In this document: piece by piece, positions 6,435 through 13,130 of the stretch
Numbering within the stretch: the stretch's first letter is position 1
How the letters are laid out: every line of letters begins with the position of its first letter
Position numbers and translations under genes: made by a program
Assembly (NCBI GenBank): GCA_013812565.1
Contig: JACCTF010000749.1
Coordinates: 1 to 13,130, forward strand
Length of the DNA stretch: 13,130 nt
DNA from: Pyrinomonadaceae bacterium
Lineage (GTDB): Bacteria; Acidobacteriota; Blastocatellia; Pyrinomonadales; Pyrinomonadaceae
Direction: 5' to 3'
Notes under the pieces: model-generated
What the model was told of the DNA's origin: nothing
What the model saw: the letters and a program-made list of their open reading frames with translations, nothing else
Database searches by the model: none

Positions 6435-7688
6435 ATGAGACGTTCCCCATTACTGGTAATCTTTGTTACCGTCTTCATCAACCTAATCGGCTTTGGCATC
6501 TTCATTCCCTTGCTACCTTTTTATGCGCGAAGTCCGCAATTTAACGCCTCGCCACGCACCATCGGGCTGCTCTTTGCTTCCTATTCAATCATGCAGTTTC
6601 TGTTTTCTCCGTTGCTCGGCAGGTTGTCAGACCGTTATGGCCGACGCCCGCTTTTATTTCTGAGCATGGTCGGGACCGGCATCTCTTTTCTGATTCTCGG
6701 CGCGGCGACGACTGTTTGGATGCTCTTTGCCGGTCGCATTCTCGATGGGATTACGGGAGGCAACATCTCAATCGCGCAGGCGTATGTCGCGGATGTGACG
6801 CGACCCGAAGAACGTGCGAAAGGCATGGGAATCATCGGCGCAGCATTCGGTTTGGGATTCACATTTGGACCTTTGATCGGCGGATTTTTAAGCCGGTGGG
6901 GGATCAGCGTGCCGTTCTTCTTCGCTGCCGGACTGTCTTTCGTTAACGCCGCGCTGATCTATTTTCTGTTGCCTGAAACTATTGGCCCGGAAGCGCGCTT
7001 GAAGCATAGAGAAGCCGTAAGTTGGAAGGAGAGGTATCGACAACTGGCTGAGCCGCGACTCATCTTTGTGCTCTTTATCTACTTCCTCTTTATCGTGGCC
7101 TTCTCGATTATGACAACCGTCTTTGCGCTCTATACGATGTATCGCTTCGGCTATGATGCGCAAGCCAACGGCTACCTGCTCGCCTTTATCGGCGTCATCG
7201 CCATCATCATCCAGGGGGGATTGATCGGGCGGCTAACAAAACTTTTCGGTGAACTGCGCTTAATCATCCTCGGCTTGCTCTTGCTCGCACTCAGTTTGCT
7301 GGCAATGCCGTTCATCGGACCTGTTGTCGGCGGTATACTTGCGCTGCTCGCGGTTCTTGCAGTTATCGCTATCGGTAACTCGTTTGCTACGCCGACGCTG
7401 ACAAGCCTCGCCTCAAAGAGCGTCAGCGTAGAGAACCAGGGTGGAGCGCTTGGATTGACGCAGTCGATGGCAAGCCTCGCGCGGGTCGTTGGCCCACTCA
7501 TCGGAGCGGTATTGATTCATAGCGAGATGGCTCCGCAGAACATGGATGATCGCTCGCTGCTTGTGACGTTTTGGACAGCGGCGGGGATTACCTTTGCGGC
7601 TTTGTTCCTTGCCGTTTATCTGGTGCGCACGCACAAAACAATTGCAACGGATCAGTCGAACGTCGAGATGGCCGCGACCGGCATGTAA
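6435..7688 (+). CDS. MFS transporter, drug:H+ antiporter type (TetA/TCR-like)
   Basis: This 417-residue protein has about 12 predicted membrane helices. Motif A of the major facilitator superfamily, GRLSDRYGRR (62-71), lies between helices 2 and 3. AQAYVADVTRPEERAKGMG follows helix 4, and a motif C-like GAAFGLGFTFGPLIGG (135-150) lies in helix 5, which is typical of proton-coupled exporters. It is similar in plan to class A/B tetracycline exporters, but the substrate cannot be read from sequence and no TetR-type regulator is adjacent. The ATG at 6435 is chosen. A TTG at 6390 would add 15 residues translated from hairpin element B and is an artefact of the repeat. No Shine-Dalgarno sequence precedes the ATG, since the repeat occupies that space. 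Confidence 0.9.
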   Translation: MRRSPLLVIFVTVFINLIGFGIFIPLLPFYARSPQFNASPRTIGLLFASYSIMQFLFSPLLGRLSDRYGRRPLLFLSMVGTGISFLILGAATTVWMLFAGRILDGITGGNISIAQAYVADVTRPEERAKGMGIIGAAFGLGFTFGPLIGGFLSRWGISVPFFFAAGLSFVNAALIYFLLPETIGPEARLKHREAVSWKERYRQLAEPRLIFVLFIYFLFIVAFSIMTTVFALYTMYRFGYDAQANGYLLAFIGVIAIIIQGGLIGRLTKLFGELRLIILGLLLLALSLLAMPFIGPVVGGILALLAVLAVIAIGNSFATPTLTSLASKSVSVENQGGALGLTQSMASLARVVGPLIGAVLIHSEMAPQNMDDRSLLVTFWTAAGITFAALFLAVYLVRTHKTIATDQSNVEMAATGM

Positions 7689-7736
7689 GGTTTACCGTGA
7701 ATCGCCCCTTTCCCATGACACATGACTTTGATCGCG

Positions 7737-7755
7737 CAAGGAGTCTGACTCTTTG
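7737..7755. promoter_or_regulatory. Dyad-symmetric site upstream of the SnoaL-like gene
   Basis: CAAGGAGTCTGACTCTTTG has nine symmetric pairs around a single central base, with one G-T wobble. It lies 83 bp upstream of the ATG at 7838 and 49 bp after the MFS stop. There is no following T-tract. It could be a regulator-binding site, but no regulator gene is nearby. Confidence 0.25.
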
Positions 7756-7837
7756 AAAGCTTCGCATCGGCAACGTGTAGGGGTCGTGAACAGTTTGTGA
7801 AGAGCATTGAGATAATGACTGCCCAGGGGGATTTGAG

Positions 7838-8248
7838 ATGTCTAAAGCAATAACTGATAAATTTATCGAAGCGTTGTGGAAATTGGAAGAGGGTCGCGAT
7901 TTGGAACCGATTGTGGCGATGTATGCGGACGATTGCGAAGTGGGCAACGTCGTCGCGCCTGAAAAGTTTCATGGTCCCGATGGAGCACGCGAGTTCTGGA
8001 CGAAATATCGCGAAACATTTGGTGAAATCAAGTCTACATTTCGCAACGTGATCGCGACCGAAGGGCACGCAGCGCTTGAGTGGACAACTAAAGGTACGTC
8101 AACCGGCGGCTCTCCGATTGAGTATGATGGCGTCAGCGTTCTTGAAATCGAAGGCGATAAACTGATACGCTTTCGCGCTTACTTCCACGCTGCCGAGCTT
8201 GGCCGTCAAGTAACCAATGACACAGCAAGCACGGCTCGCTCCCAGTGA
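7838..8248 (+). CDS. SnoaL/NTF2-like cone-fold protein
   Basis: This 136-residue protein has the SnoaL-like layout: an N-terminal helix (4-17), then DLEPIVAMYADDCEV (20-34), a region near HGPDGAREFW, and beta strands ending in VSVLEIEGDKLIRFRAYF. The fold makes a small cone-shaped pocket and is used by polyketide cyclases, steroid isomerases and many proteins of unknown role. Here no gene for a known partner pathway is adjacent, so the substrate is unknown. The ATG at 7838 is well supported by AGGGGGA about 6 nt upstream. The last 15 residues are polar and probably disordered. It is likely cytoplasmic, with no signal peptide. Confidence 0.85.
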   Translation: MSKAITDKFIEALWKLEEGRDLEPIVAMYADDCEVGNVVAPEKFHGPDGAREFWTKYRETFGEIKSTFRNVIATEGHAALEWTTKGTSTGGSPIEYDGVSVLEIEGDKLIRFRAYFHAAELGRQVTNDTASTARSQ

Positions 8249-8340
8249 AGAAGTTAGAAAGAGAAACTTCAACCTTCTGCCTTAAAACCTCACAACATAT
8301 ATTGGCTTCCTGCTGGAAGATGGAGAGTTTGGCCGCCCGC

Positions 8341-8424
8341 GCTTGCGAACGCTAAAAAGTTCGTCCAAGCGCGAGGCACGGCCGTCTAAAAGTTCAGCAG
8401 TACAAATCGCTAAAACGATTTGTA
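8341..8424 (+). other. Two small hairpins with CTAAAA-containing loops in a 298-bp gene-free spacer
   Basis: The spacer 8249-8546 holds no convincing gene. It contains a stem GCTTGCGAAC (8341-8350) with GTTCG (8359-8363) and CAAGC (8366-8370), with a 2-nt bulge and loop GCTAAAAA. It also contains a perfect 9-bp stem TACAAATCG (8401-8409) with CGATTTGTA (8416-8424), loop CTAAAA. A third CTAAAA lies between them at 8386-8391. This may be part of the 5' leader of the next gene or a small RNA; the function is not known. Confidence 0.35.
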
Positions 8425-8546
8425 AACATTCCTTGGTGCTGGATGTGCGTGCATCAGTGGGGAAGTATGTTTTCGCAAAGCCAGATGCAACACGGAGGGC
8501 GCCAAAGATTAATAAGAAGCTTTAATTTAGTGGAGGAAAACGAATC

Positions 8547-8954
8547 ATGGATCAGTCACTTTTTCGCGGTATGGTGCTCTCCGGGGCGCTACTCGCGACG
8601 TTAACATTCACAGCAACGGCGCAGGAACAGAACACACCAAACCAGGTGGATCCGGGCGAGCGCAAAGAGTTGCGCCAAGATCGAAGGGAGATTCGGAGAG
8701 ACACCAGAGAGACTCGGGCTGACCGGCGCGAGATACATCGGGACAAACAAGACCTCAAAGCTGACCGGCGCGACTACCGTAGAGATCGCCGCGATGGAGC
8801 AACGCAAGCAGAGTTGCGTGCTGATCGACGCGAGATCAAAGCAGACGGACGCGAGTTGCGCGGAGATAGACGTGAGCTTCGGATGGATCGCCGCGACCGC
8901 CGCGCGGGCGTTCGCGACTTTCGGCGGGATCGGCGAAACGCTCGGAGAAGCTAA
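8547..8954 (+). CDS. Secreted Arg/Asp-rich heptad-repeat protein
   Basis: This 135-residue protein has a signal peptide (1-25, ending TATA, cleavage before Q26) and a mature part dominated by the repeat xDRRExR. Asp recurs every seven residues at 45, 52, 59, 66, 73 and 80; after a one-residue register skip near GATQAE (84-89) it recurs at 93, 100, 107, 114 and 128. One aliphatic or aromatic residue per heptad (I49, I63, L70, Y77, I97, L104, L111, F125) fits a lone charged helix stabilised by i to i+4 salt bridges better than a classic coiled coil. It is strongly basic. It may bind anionic polymers or surfaces, but that is inference. The ATG at 8547 has GGAGGA about 9 nt upstream. Terminator 8981-9018 follows. 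Confidence 0.85.
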   Translation: MDQSLFRGMVLSGALLATLTFTATAQEQNTPNQVDPGERKELRQDRREIRRDTRETRADRREIHRDKQDLKADRRDYRRDRRDGATQAELRADRREIKADGRELRGDRRELRMDRRDRRAGVRDFRRDRRNARRS

Positions 8955-8980
8955 CTTCAAAAGTATTACATCTACTGCTT

Positions 8981-9018
8981 ATGAAAAGGGGCGAACCGCG
9001 CGGTTCGCCCCTTTTCAT
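8981..9018. terminator. Perfect 38-bp palindrome, bidirectional intrinsic terminator
   Basis: The 18 bases at 8981-8998 (ATGAAAAGGGGCGAACCG) are exactly inverted at 9001-9018, with a self-complementary CG centre. The stem is GC-rich and flanked by AAAA on one side and TTTT on the other, so transcripts from either strand would end in a hairpin with a U-run. It lies 26 bp after the stop of the Arg/Asp heptad protein. It would also meet any transcript from the minus-strand kinase relic. Confidence 0.85.
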
Positions 9019-9150
9019 TACCTCCGCATGATCTAAAGGGTTGGCGCGGCCTGCCCACAAGCACCGCCACTCAAATTACAGGGGTTCCCTATGAGGGAGC
9101 TTCATTGCAAAGTGGATTATAGACCGAAGCCATGGGGAAGTTGCAGGAGT

Positions 9151-9207
9151 GTCCAAAGTCTAAGGTCTAAAGTCCAAAGTCAATGCAGTATTCCGCTTCG
9201 GACTTTA
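9151..9207. repeat. Heptamer-built hairpin element C (GTCYAAR words)
   Basis: Consecutive 7-bp words fill 9151-9185: GTCCAAA at 9151, GTCTAAG at 9158, GTCTAAA at 9165, GTCCAAA at 9172 and GTCAATG at 9179. TAAAGTCC (9168-9175) pairs with GGACTTTA (9200-9207), with three further pairs inside after one mismatch. The right arm is much shorter than the left, carrying about one heptamer. The right end abuts the last readable codon of the kinase relic. Confidence 0.75.
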
Positions 9208-9598
9208 AATCATCTTGGGCACGCGGGCATCGAGCGTTCCCGGGTCGATCTTCATCTTCACACTCAAACGCCCTTGAAAACAGGGTTTGTTTGAATTCAG
9301 AATACTTTTATAAGAATTCGAGTTCCTGCTTGAGCGGAATCTCCTGCATTCCCACTTTATAAATACTTAGGCGCAGCCTATCCCTCAGATACGAGGTCAG
9401 ATATTTGGCTGTATCCGGGTCTTTGTGAACGAGTTCCGAAATGGCACGCGGGTGTTAAATAGAAAGTGAGGGTGACGCGGCATCTTAAGGGCTTGAAGTT
9501 GCGCTTGCGCGAGTTGGGAATCTAAGTTGCGCGGCTCTCAATTCTCCCTTCAAGTAACGGTCGTAATAATCGACTGCAAGGCGCGTGTGCTTTTGACG
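9208..9598 (-). pseudogene. Relic of a LytS/YehU-type sensor histidine kinase
   Basis: Reading the minus strand with frame changes gives a continuous family match. Frame one (9598-9524) contains DYYDRYLKGELRAAQL. After one extra base (9523), frame two (9522-9451) gives SQLAQAQLQALK and then the phosphoacceptor box HPHFLFNT (9474-9451). One base is missing in the five bases 9450-9446, then 9445-9311 gives AISELVHKDPDTAKY, LRLSIYKVGMQEIPLK and QELEFL, followed by a TAA at 9310-9308. A last shift gives FQGRLSVKMKIDPGTLDARV and PKMI, ending at 9208. These are the dimerisation/His region and the start of the ATP-binding half of PF06580-type kinases. The membrane domain and the nucleotide-binding boxes are absent. 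Identification is strong; activity is not expected. Confidence 0.85.
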
Positions 9599-9846
9599 GG
9601 GCTAGAACCTTTATGGAGTTACCATCAACCGCGCTTAACATTTGACAGTTCGCCCGTCACAACGCGATGATTACAAATGTGTTAATAGCGTTCGACTTGA
9701 AAGCGGCTGTGGAATGCCGCTGCGAGCGGACAAAGTTTTACCGTTTTACCGAAGGAGCTTCGGTTCACTTTCGCATGAGGACGGTGCCCACGCTACTGGT
9801 CCACTAAGTTCGCCGTCGCCCTCGCCTCCTTCACGGATGTTTGATT
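9599..9846. other. Gene-free spacer upstream of the Ser/Thr kinase
   Basis: No gene is supported here. The minus strand may hold further decayed kinase sequence, but I cannot recognise any. The only structure seen is a 7-bp stem with a 3-nt loop, ACCGAAG (9748-9754) with CTTCGGT (9758-9764), with no T-run. No clear ribosome site or promoter for the kinase was found. Confidence 0.4.
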
Positions 9847-11937
9847 ATGAAGCTTTGCCCCTCATGTCAATGGTGTTATGAAGACACTTACACTCTCTGC
9901 TCGAGAGATCAATCTTCGCTCGTCCCGTCGCTTCCCGTAAGCCGTGTGATCGCTCAGAAGTACAGCCTCGACCGGCTGCTCGGCCACAGTTGGATGGGAG
10001 ATGAGTTTGCGGGCACGCGCCTTGAAACTGATCAGCCTGTCCAAATCAAAGTTCTGTTACCCGACTCGCTTGGCGAAGGTGAAGCGCGCAAACGCTTCCG
10101 CCGTGAAGCGCATACCATCGCTCACCTTAATACACGCATCATTCACCAGCATGTCGCCAAGACCTACGACTACGGTTCGCTCTCAGACGGCACGGGCTAC
10201 ATCGTCACGGAACTGATCGCCGGGCAGACTTTGCGGGAGTACATTGATAGCGCCGCGGCGGTTCCCCTTGATGACGCGGTTCACATCGCCCGACAGATAG
10301 CTGAAGCGCTTGCTATGGCTCATCTATGCGGCGTTGTTCATCGCGACCTCACACCGTCGAACATTCTACTAACGCACAATCAGCATAAGCGTCTGGACGT
10401 CAAGATCGTTGATTTCGGCTTCGCCAAGCTGCGCGAGATGGCCTTGATGACCGGCGGCGCGGCAACTGTCTCTGCACGGTCACTCACGGATACGCTTTAT
10501 TACACATCGCCTGAGCAATACGCCGGTCACGATCACGGTACGCGATCTGACATCTATAGTCTGGGGTTGATTCTCTACGAGATGATTGCCGGGCGGTTGC
10601 CCTATGATATTCCGCCGGGTGCAGTTCCGGCTCTTAACGATCATCAAGCGGCACAGCCGCTCGCAGACATTCGCCCGGATGTGCCTGATCCGCTCGCGAA
10701 GTTGGTGATGCAGTCGCTGCACCCGAGGCCTTTGTCGCGACCGGACTCTGCCGCGGATGTGGCGTCACAGTTACAGATGATTGAAGGCCCACAAGCACAT
10801 GCCGCGCCAATGCCAACGTCGAGTCTTGATAAAGCTGTCGCCCCTGAACCAGATCAAGATACGACACCCATCCCGCTGCCACTACCGGATACCAGTCGGC
10901 TGCCGGATTCTTTATCTTCAAATAATTCACCTGCGCGCGCGCACGAACTACACAACGGCGACAGGAGCGCCCCGCCGATTGAAGATGACGGATGGCAGTT
11001 GAGAGAGCAACAGCACCCAGTAAGAACTATAACCTCTGCCCCGGTAGAGGAAGAAACGAACGAACAAGCGCCGCCGGTCTTCGACGAATCGCTCGAGGAT
11101 TTGACTTTATACGGTTCCCAAGTAACCAACGCTAACGGGCAAGCGTCTTCCCCACCACACTCCGTCGCGCCCGTTGCTTATGAATCTCCATCACGTCGTC
11201 GCTCAATGTTGTTTTACGCTATGTTGGCGACCGTCGCGCTGGCGCTCGGTTTTGCCACTTCGTTCTGGTTCACACAACGGAACACGGTGACGCCTCGGCT
11301 CACAGCCTCACGTGAAGCTGCGCCTTCTGCCTTGCCGCAAAATTCTTCGGTGCCCGAGCCATCAACATCCACCCCAACGCCTGTTGTGGAAAGCTTGCCA
11401 CCTGCGATTGCGGAAACTTTACCAACTGTTGAACCTGCAGAACCCAGGCCGGCAGAAATCGAACCTGCCGTGCCCGCAGCACAACGCAACCAGAAAGACA
11501 AAGCGGAACCGACGGGCGACGCCGTCAAGCAGGAGACGCCGGAAAATCCAGAGACATCAATGATAGAAGCGGTGCCGCCCGTGGTTGAGGAAGAACGTCC
11601 GCGTACAGTTGCGACACTAACTCCCACTCCAGATGCAACGCCAAAGCCCGATCAAACTCCTAGCGGCGATTGCACGATGTCAGTTAGCCAGGATTCTCTA
11701 ACGTTGCGCAGCGGCGGGTCCGACGCCGTTACGGTAAGACTGACCGGCGCGAGTAGCTCTGCTGACATCAGCGCCAATACAGCCGACTGGGGGGATATAG
11801 CGGTGTTTCCACAGGGAGGAACTGGGAGCGGTGCAGCCAGATACTCAATCGTATCTACCAGTAAAAACCCGGGCACGTACACTGTAACTTTCAGGTCACC
11901 CTGCGGCTCGAAGCGTGTCACAGTAACAGCGCAGTAA
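9847..11937 (+). CDS. Transmembrane Ser/Thr protein kinase with zinc-ribbon-like N-terminus and beta-sandwich exterior
   Basis: This 696-residue protein starts at the ATG at 9847; a TTG at 9841 would add two residues. Residues 4-21 (C4, C7, C10, C18) form a short zinc-ribbon-like segment like those opening many acidobacterial kinases. The kinase domain (about 39-312) has Lys68 in VQIKVL, HRDLTPSN (165-172), DFG (189-191) and SPE (221-223), so it is probably active. The usual HRDxKPxN lysine is Thr169, and the glycine loop is degenerate (GHSWMGDEF). A long acidic and Pro-rich linker precedes one membrane helix (454-476). Outside it, a Pro/Glu/Thr-rich stalk (about 478-606) leads to a beta-rich domain (607-696) whose C609 and C686 may form a disulfide. 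It probably senses an external cue; ligand and targets are unknown. Confidence 0.9.
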   Translation: MKLCPSCQWCYEDTYTLCSRDQSSLVPSLPVSRVIAQKYSLDRLLGHSWMGDEFAGTRLETDQPVQIKVLLPDSLGEGEARKRFRREAHTIAHLNTRIIHQHVAKTYDYGSLSDGTGYIVTELIAGQTLREYIDSAAAVPLDDAVHIARQIAEALAMAHLCGVVHRDLTPSNILLTHNQHKRLDVKIVDFGFAKLREMALMTGGAATVSARSLTDTLYYTSPEQYAGHDHGTRSDIYSLGLILYEMIAGRLPYDIPPGAVPALNDHQAAQPLADIRPDVPDPLAKLVMQSLHPRPLSRPDSAADVASQLQMIEGPQAHAAPMPTSSLDKAVAPEPDQDTTPIPLPLPDTSRLPDSLSSNNSPARAHELHNGDRSAPPIEDDGWQLREQQHPVRTITSAPVEEETNEQAPPVFDESLEDLTLYGSQVTNANGQASSPPHSVAPVAYESPSRRRSMLFYAMLATVALALGFATSFWFTQRNTVTPRLTASREAAPSALPQNSSVPEPSTSTPTPVVESLPPAIAETLPTVEPAEPRPAEIEPAVPAAQRNQKDKAEPTGDAVKQETPENPETSMIEAVPPVVEEERPRTVATLTPTPDATPKPDQTPSGDCTMSVSQDSLTLRSGGSDAVTVRLTGASSSADISANTADWGDIAVFPQGGTGSGAARYSIVSTSKNPGTYTVTFRSPCGSKRVTVTAQ

Positions 11938-11984
11938 CGACTTTAGCTGCGCTCTTGATCCGAAGCTCGCCGTGTACTGCGCTG

Positions 11985-12962
11985 TTAGAGATACTCAACC
12001 GTATCAACTTGCAAAAGACAGTTCTCCGCATCCCAATCTGCTGAGACAATCCCCGACGGCTCGACGCCCATGTACTCCGCTGGCAAGGCGGAGGCCATTG
12101 GAATCACACAGTCGAGCGGCAATCCTGTAAACCGAACAGTGTTACCAACCGCCGTGTGCATCGCGAGCGCTGAGCCGGCAAGATTCTCCGCGCCTGGTGC
12201 CGCAACGCGACCATCTGCACTCAATTCCACCTCTGTCTCACCAAGCATGTAAACGCCCGGCGCACACCCTGCCGCCGCTATTGCATCAGTCACAAGAATG
12301 GCGCGCAATTGTGTCTTGGCACGGATCATCGCCTTAACGGTTGCTGCCGGCAGATGATGCCCATCAACGATGAAGCTAGCAAACAGTTCATCGGCCGCAA
12401 GTTGCTCCCAGATGAAGTTAGGATGCCTCGGCAGCATTTGCGCGCAACCGTTGCCGAGATGTGTAGAGAGAGAAGCGCCCGCACCGACCGCATCACGTAT
12501 ATCCTCGATTGAAGCGGCCGTGTGTCCGATTGCGACGCGAGTGTTTGCCTCCACGAGGTGCTCGATCAACCGCAATGCGCCCGGCACTTCCGGGGCTAGG
12601 GTGACAAGTCGGATGCGACCATCGGCGGCTTCTTGTCGGCGCTTGAAATCTTCTACGGATGCTTCCTTGGTGTGCTCGCGCGGGTGTGCGCCGCGCGGGC
12701 CGTCAAGCGGAGATATATACGGCCCCTCCATATGTATGCCGACGACGGCCGGGTCGGCAAACTTCACAATCGTTCGTGCGCAGTGCGAAAACTGTTCAAA
12801 GGAAGAAGTGATCAAAGTCGGAAGATACTGAGTGACGCCGGTCGCCCGCATACAATCGGTAGCATGCCGTAGCTGATCCGGAGTACAGCCGGGGTTGTTA
12901 AAATCAACGCCCGCGAAACCGTTAACCTGCAGATCAAAGAAGCCTGGAAACTCGATCTTCAA
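11985..12962 (-). CDS. nagA: N-acetylglucosamine-6-phosphate deacetylase-like amidohydrolase (short form)
   Basis: NagA removes acetate from GlcNAc-6-phosphate, feeding amino-sugar and cell-wall recycling. This 325-residue form starts almost at the barrel (PGFFDLQVNGFAGVDF, 6-21). It keeps E79 in HMEGP, H147 in GHT, H168 in STHLGN, H202 in DGHH and the catalytic D226 in VTDA. Canonical NagA is about 380 residues and begins with a beta-sandwich strand set of roughly 50 residues, which is missing here. The start is TTG (complement of 12960-12962) with AAGGAG about 11 nt upstream. An in-frame TAG lies 13 codons upstream, with no better start. No nagB or transporter gene is in the window. Substrate specificity is likely but not certain. 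Confidence 0.85.
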   Translation of the reverse strand: MKIEFPGFFDLQVNGFAGVDFNNPGCTPDQLRHATDCMRATGVTQYLPTLITSSFEQFSHCARTIVKFADPAVVGIHMEGPYISPLDGPRGAHPREHTKEASVEDFKRRQEAADGRIRLVTLAPEVPGALRLIEHLVEANTRVAIGHTAASIEDIRDAVGAGASLSTHLGNGCAQMLPRHPNFIWEQLAADELFASFIVDGHHLPAATVKAMIRAKTQLRAILVTDAIAAAGCAPGVYMLGETEVELSADGRVAAPGAENLAGSALAMHTAVGNTVRFTGLPLDCVIPMASALPAEYMGVEPSGIVSADWDAENCLLQVDTVEYL

Positions 12963-13130
12963 TTCGTGTTTGTCTCCTTCACTTATAGCCTTCCATAACT
13001 ATACTCAAGATGTAAAGCACATGGCTTCACTGATGAATTTTTATCTTCGTAGAACCATTACCCACAGCGTTTCCACGATGAGATTATGTAAATTAATGGT
13101 TTTATAAATTTCACTGACATCTCTGATTGA
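12963..13130. other. Upstream region of the nagA-like gene
   Basis: This AT-rich end of the window contains the ribosome site for the minus-strand gene. It also has an 8-bp inverted repeat, AACCATTA (13053-13060) with TAATGGTT (13094-13101), separated by 33 nt. No further gene is convincing. A regulator-binding role for the repeat is possible but unsupported. Confidence 0.25.

Noticed and set aside
6435..7688. Calling the MFS gene tetA
   Set aside because: Shared motifs A and C show only the drug:H+ antiporter family; tetracycline specificity cannot be read and no tetR is adjacent.
8343..8525. 60-residue reading frame in the spacer before the heptad protein
   Set aside because: TTG start without a ribosome site, spans the hairpins, and no family features; better explained as leader.
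9084..9100. Small hairpin GTTCCCT/AGGGAGC
   Set aside because: Seven pairs including a wobble and a 3-nt loop, no T-run; could arise by chance.
9151..9185. Heptamer run considered as a CRISPR array
   Set aside because: Units are 7 bp and contiguous, with no spacers.
9642..9881. 79-residue reading frame overlapping the kinase start
   Set aside because: No motif, overlaps the well-supported kinase gene in another frame.
12370..12831. 153-residue frame antisense to the nagA-like gene
   Set aside because: It mirrors the conserved deacetylase frame and shows no domain or signal of its own.

Overview
This window looks like chromosomal DNA from an Acidobacteriota-type bacterium, most likely near the Blastocatellia. 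That placement is inference. It rests on a secreted von Willebrand A protein of the type known as the 'VWFA-related Acidobacterial domain' family, a Ser/Thr kinase that opens with a Cys-rich zinc-ribbon-like stretch, frequent signal-peptide proteins of unknown function, and moderate GC. No phage, transposase, CRISPR array, rRNA or tRNA was seen.

Layout. Positions 1-143 hold the 3' end of a Thr/Gly/Ser/Gln-rich coding region. A secreted VWA protein (249-1313, +) follows and converges on a small secreted helical protein (1322-1843, -). After a divergent intergenic region carrying a large heptamer-built hairpin comes a tight + strand group: lipB (2123-2836), a serine racemase/threonine dehydratase-like PLP enzyme (2857-3843) and lipA (3879-4814). 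LipB and LipA together make protein-bound lipoate. A convergent FAD/NAD(P) reductase lies on the - strand (4885-5640). Then on + come a DoxX-like membrane protein (5907-6347), an MFS drug-transporter-like protein (6435-7688), an NTF2/SnoaL-like protein (7838-8248) and a secreted Arg/Asp heptad-repeat protein (8547-8954) closed by a perfect 38-bp palindromic terminator. A decayed LytS/YehU-type sensor histidine kinase is readable on the - strand at 9208-9598 only by joining reading frames. A transmembrane Ser/Thr kinase (9847-11937, +) and a short NagA-like deacetylase (11985-12962, -) finish the window.

I see no new multi-gene defence or mobile system. The most interesting signals are non-coding. 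(1) Intergenic hairpins are built from 7-bp words: three clear ones (1984-2082, 6354-6434, 9151-9207) and one weaker (5735-5800). The words differ between elements but mostly fit a shared GTNNNRR form, and in two elements the arms differ by exactly one heptamer. (2) A textbook intrinsic terminator hairpin plus U8 lies inside the signal-peptide codons of the VWA gene. (3) The kinase relic ends exactly where one heptamer element begins.
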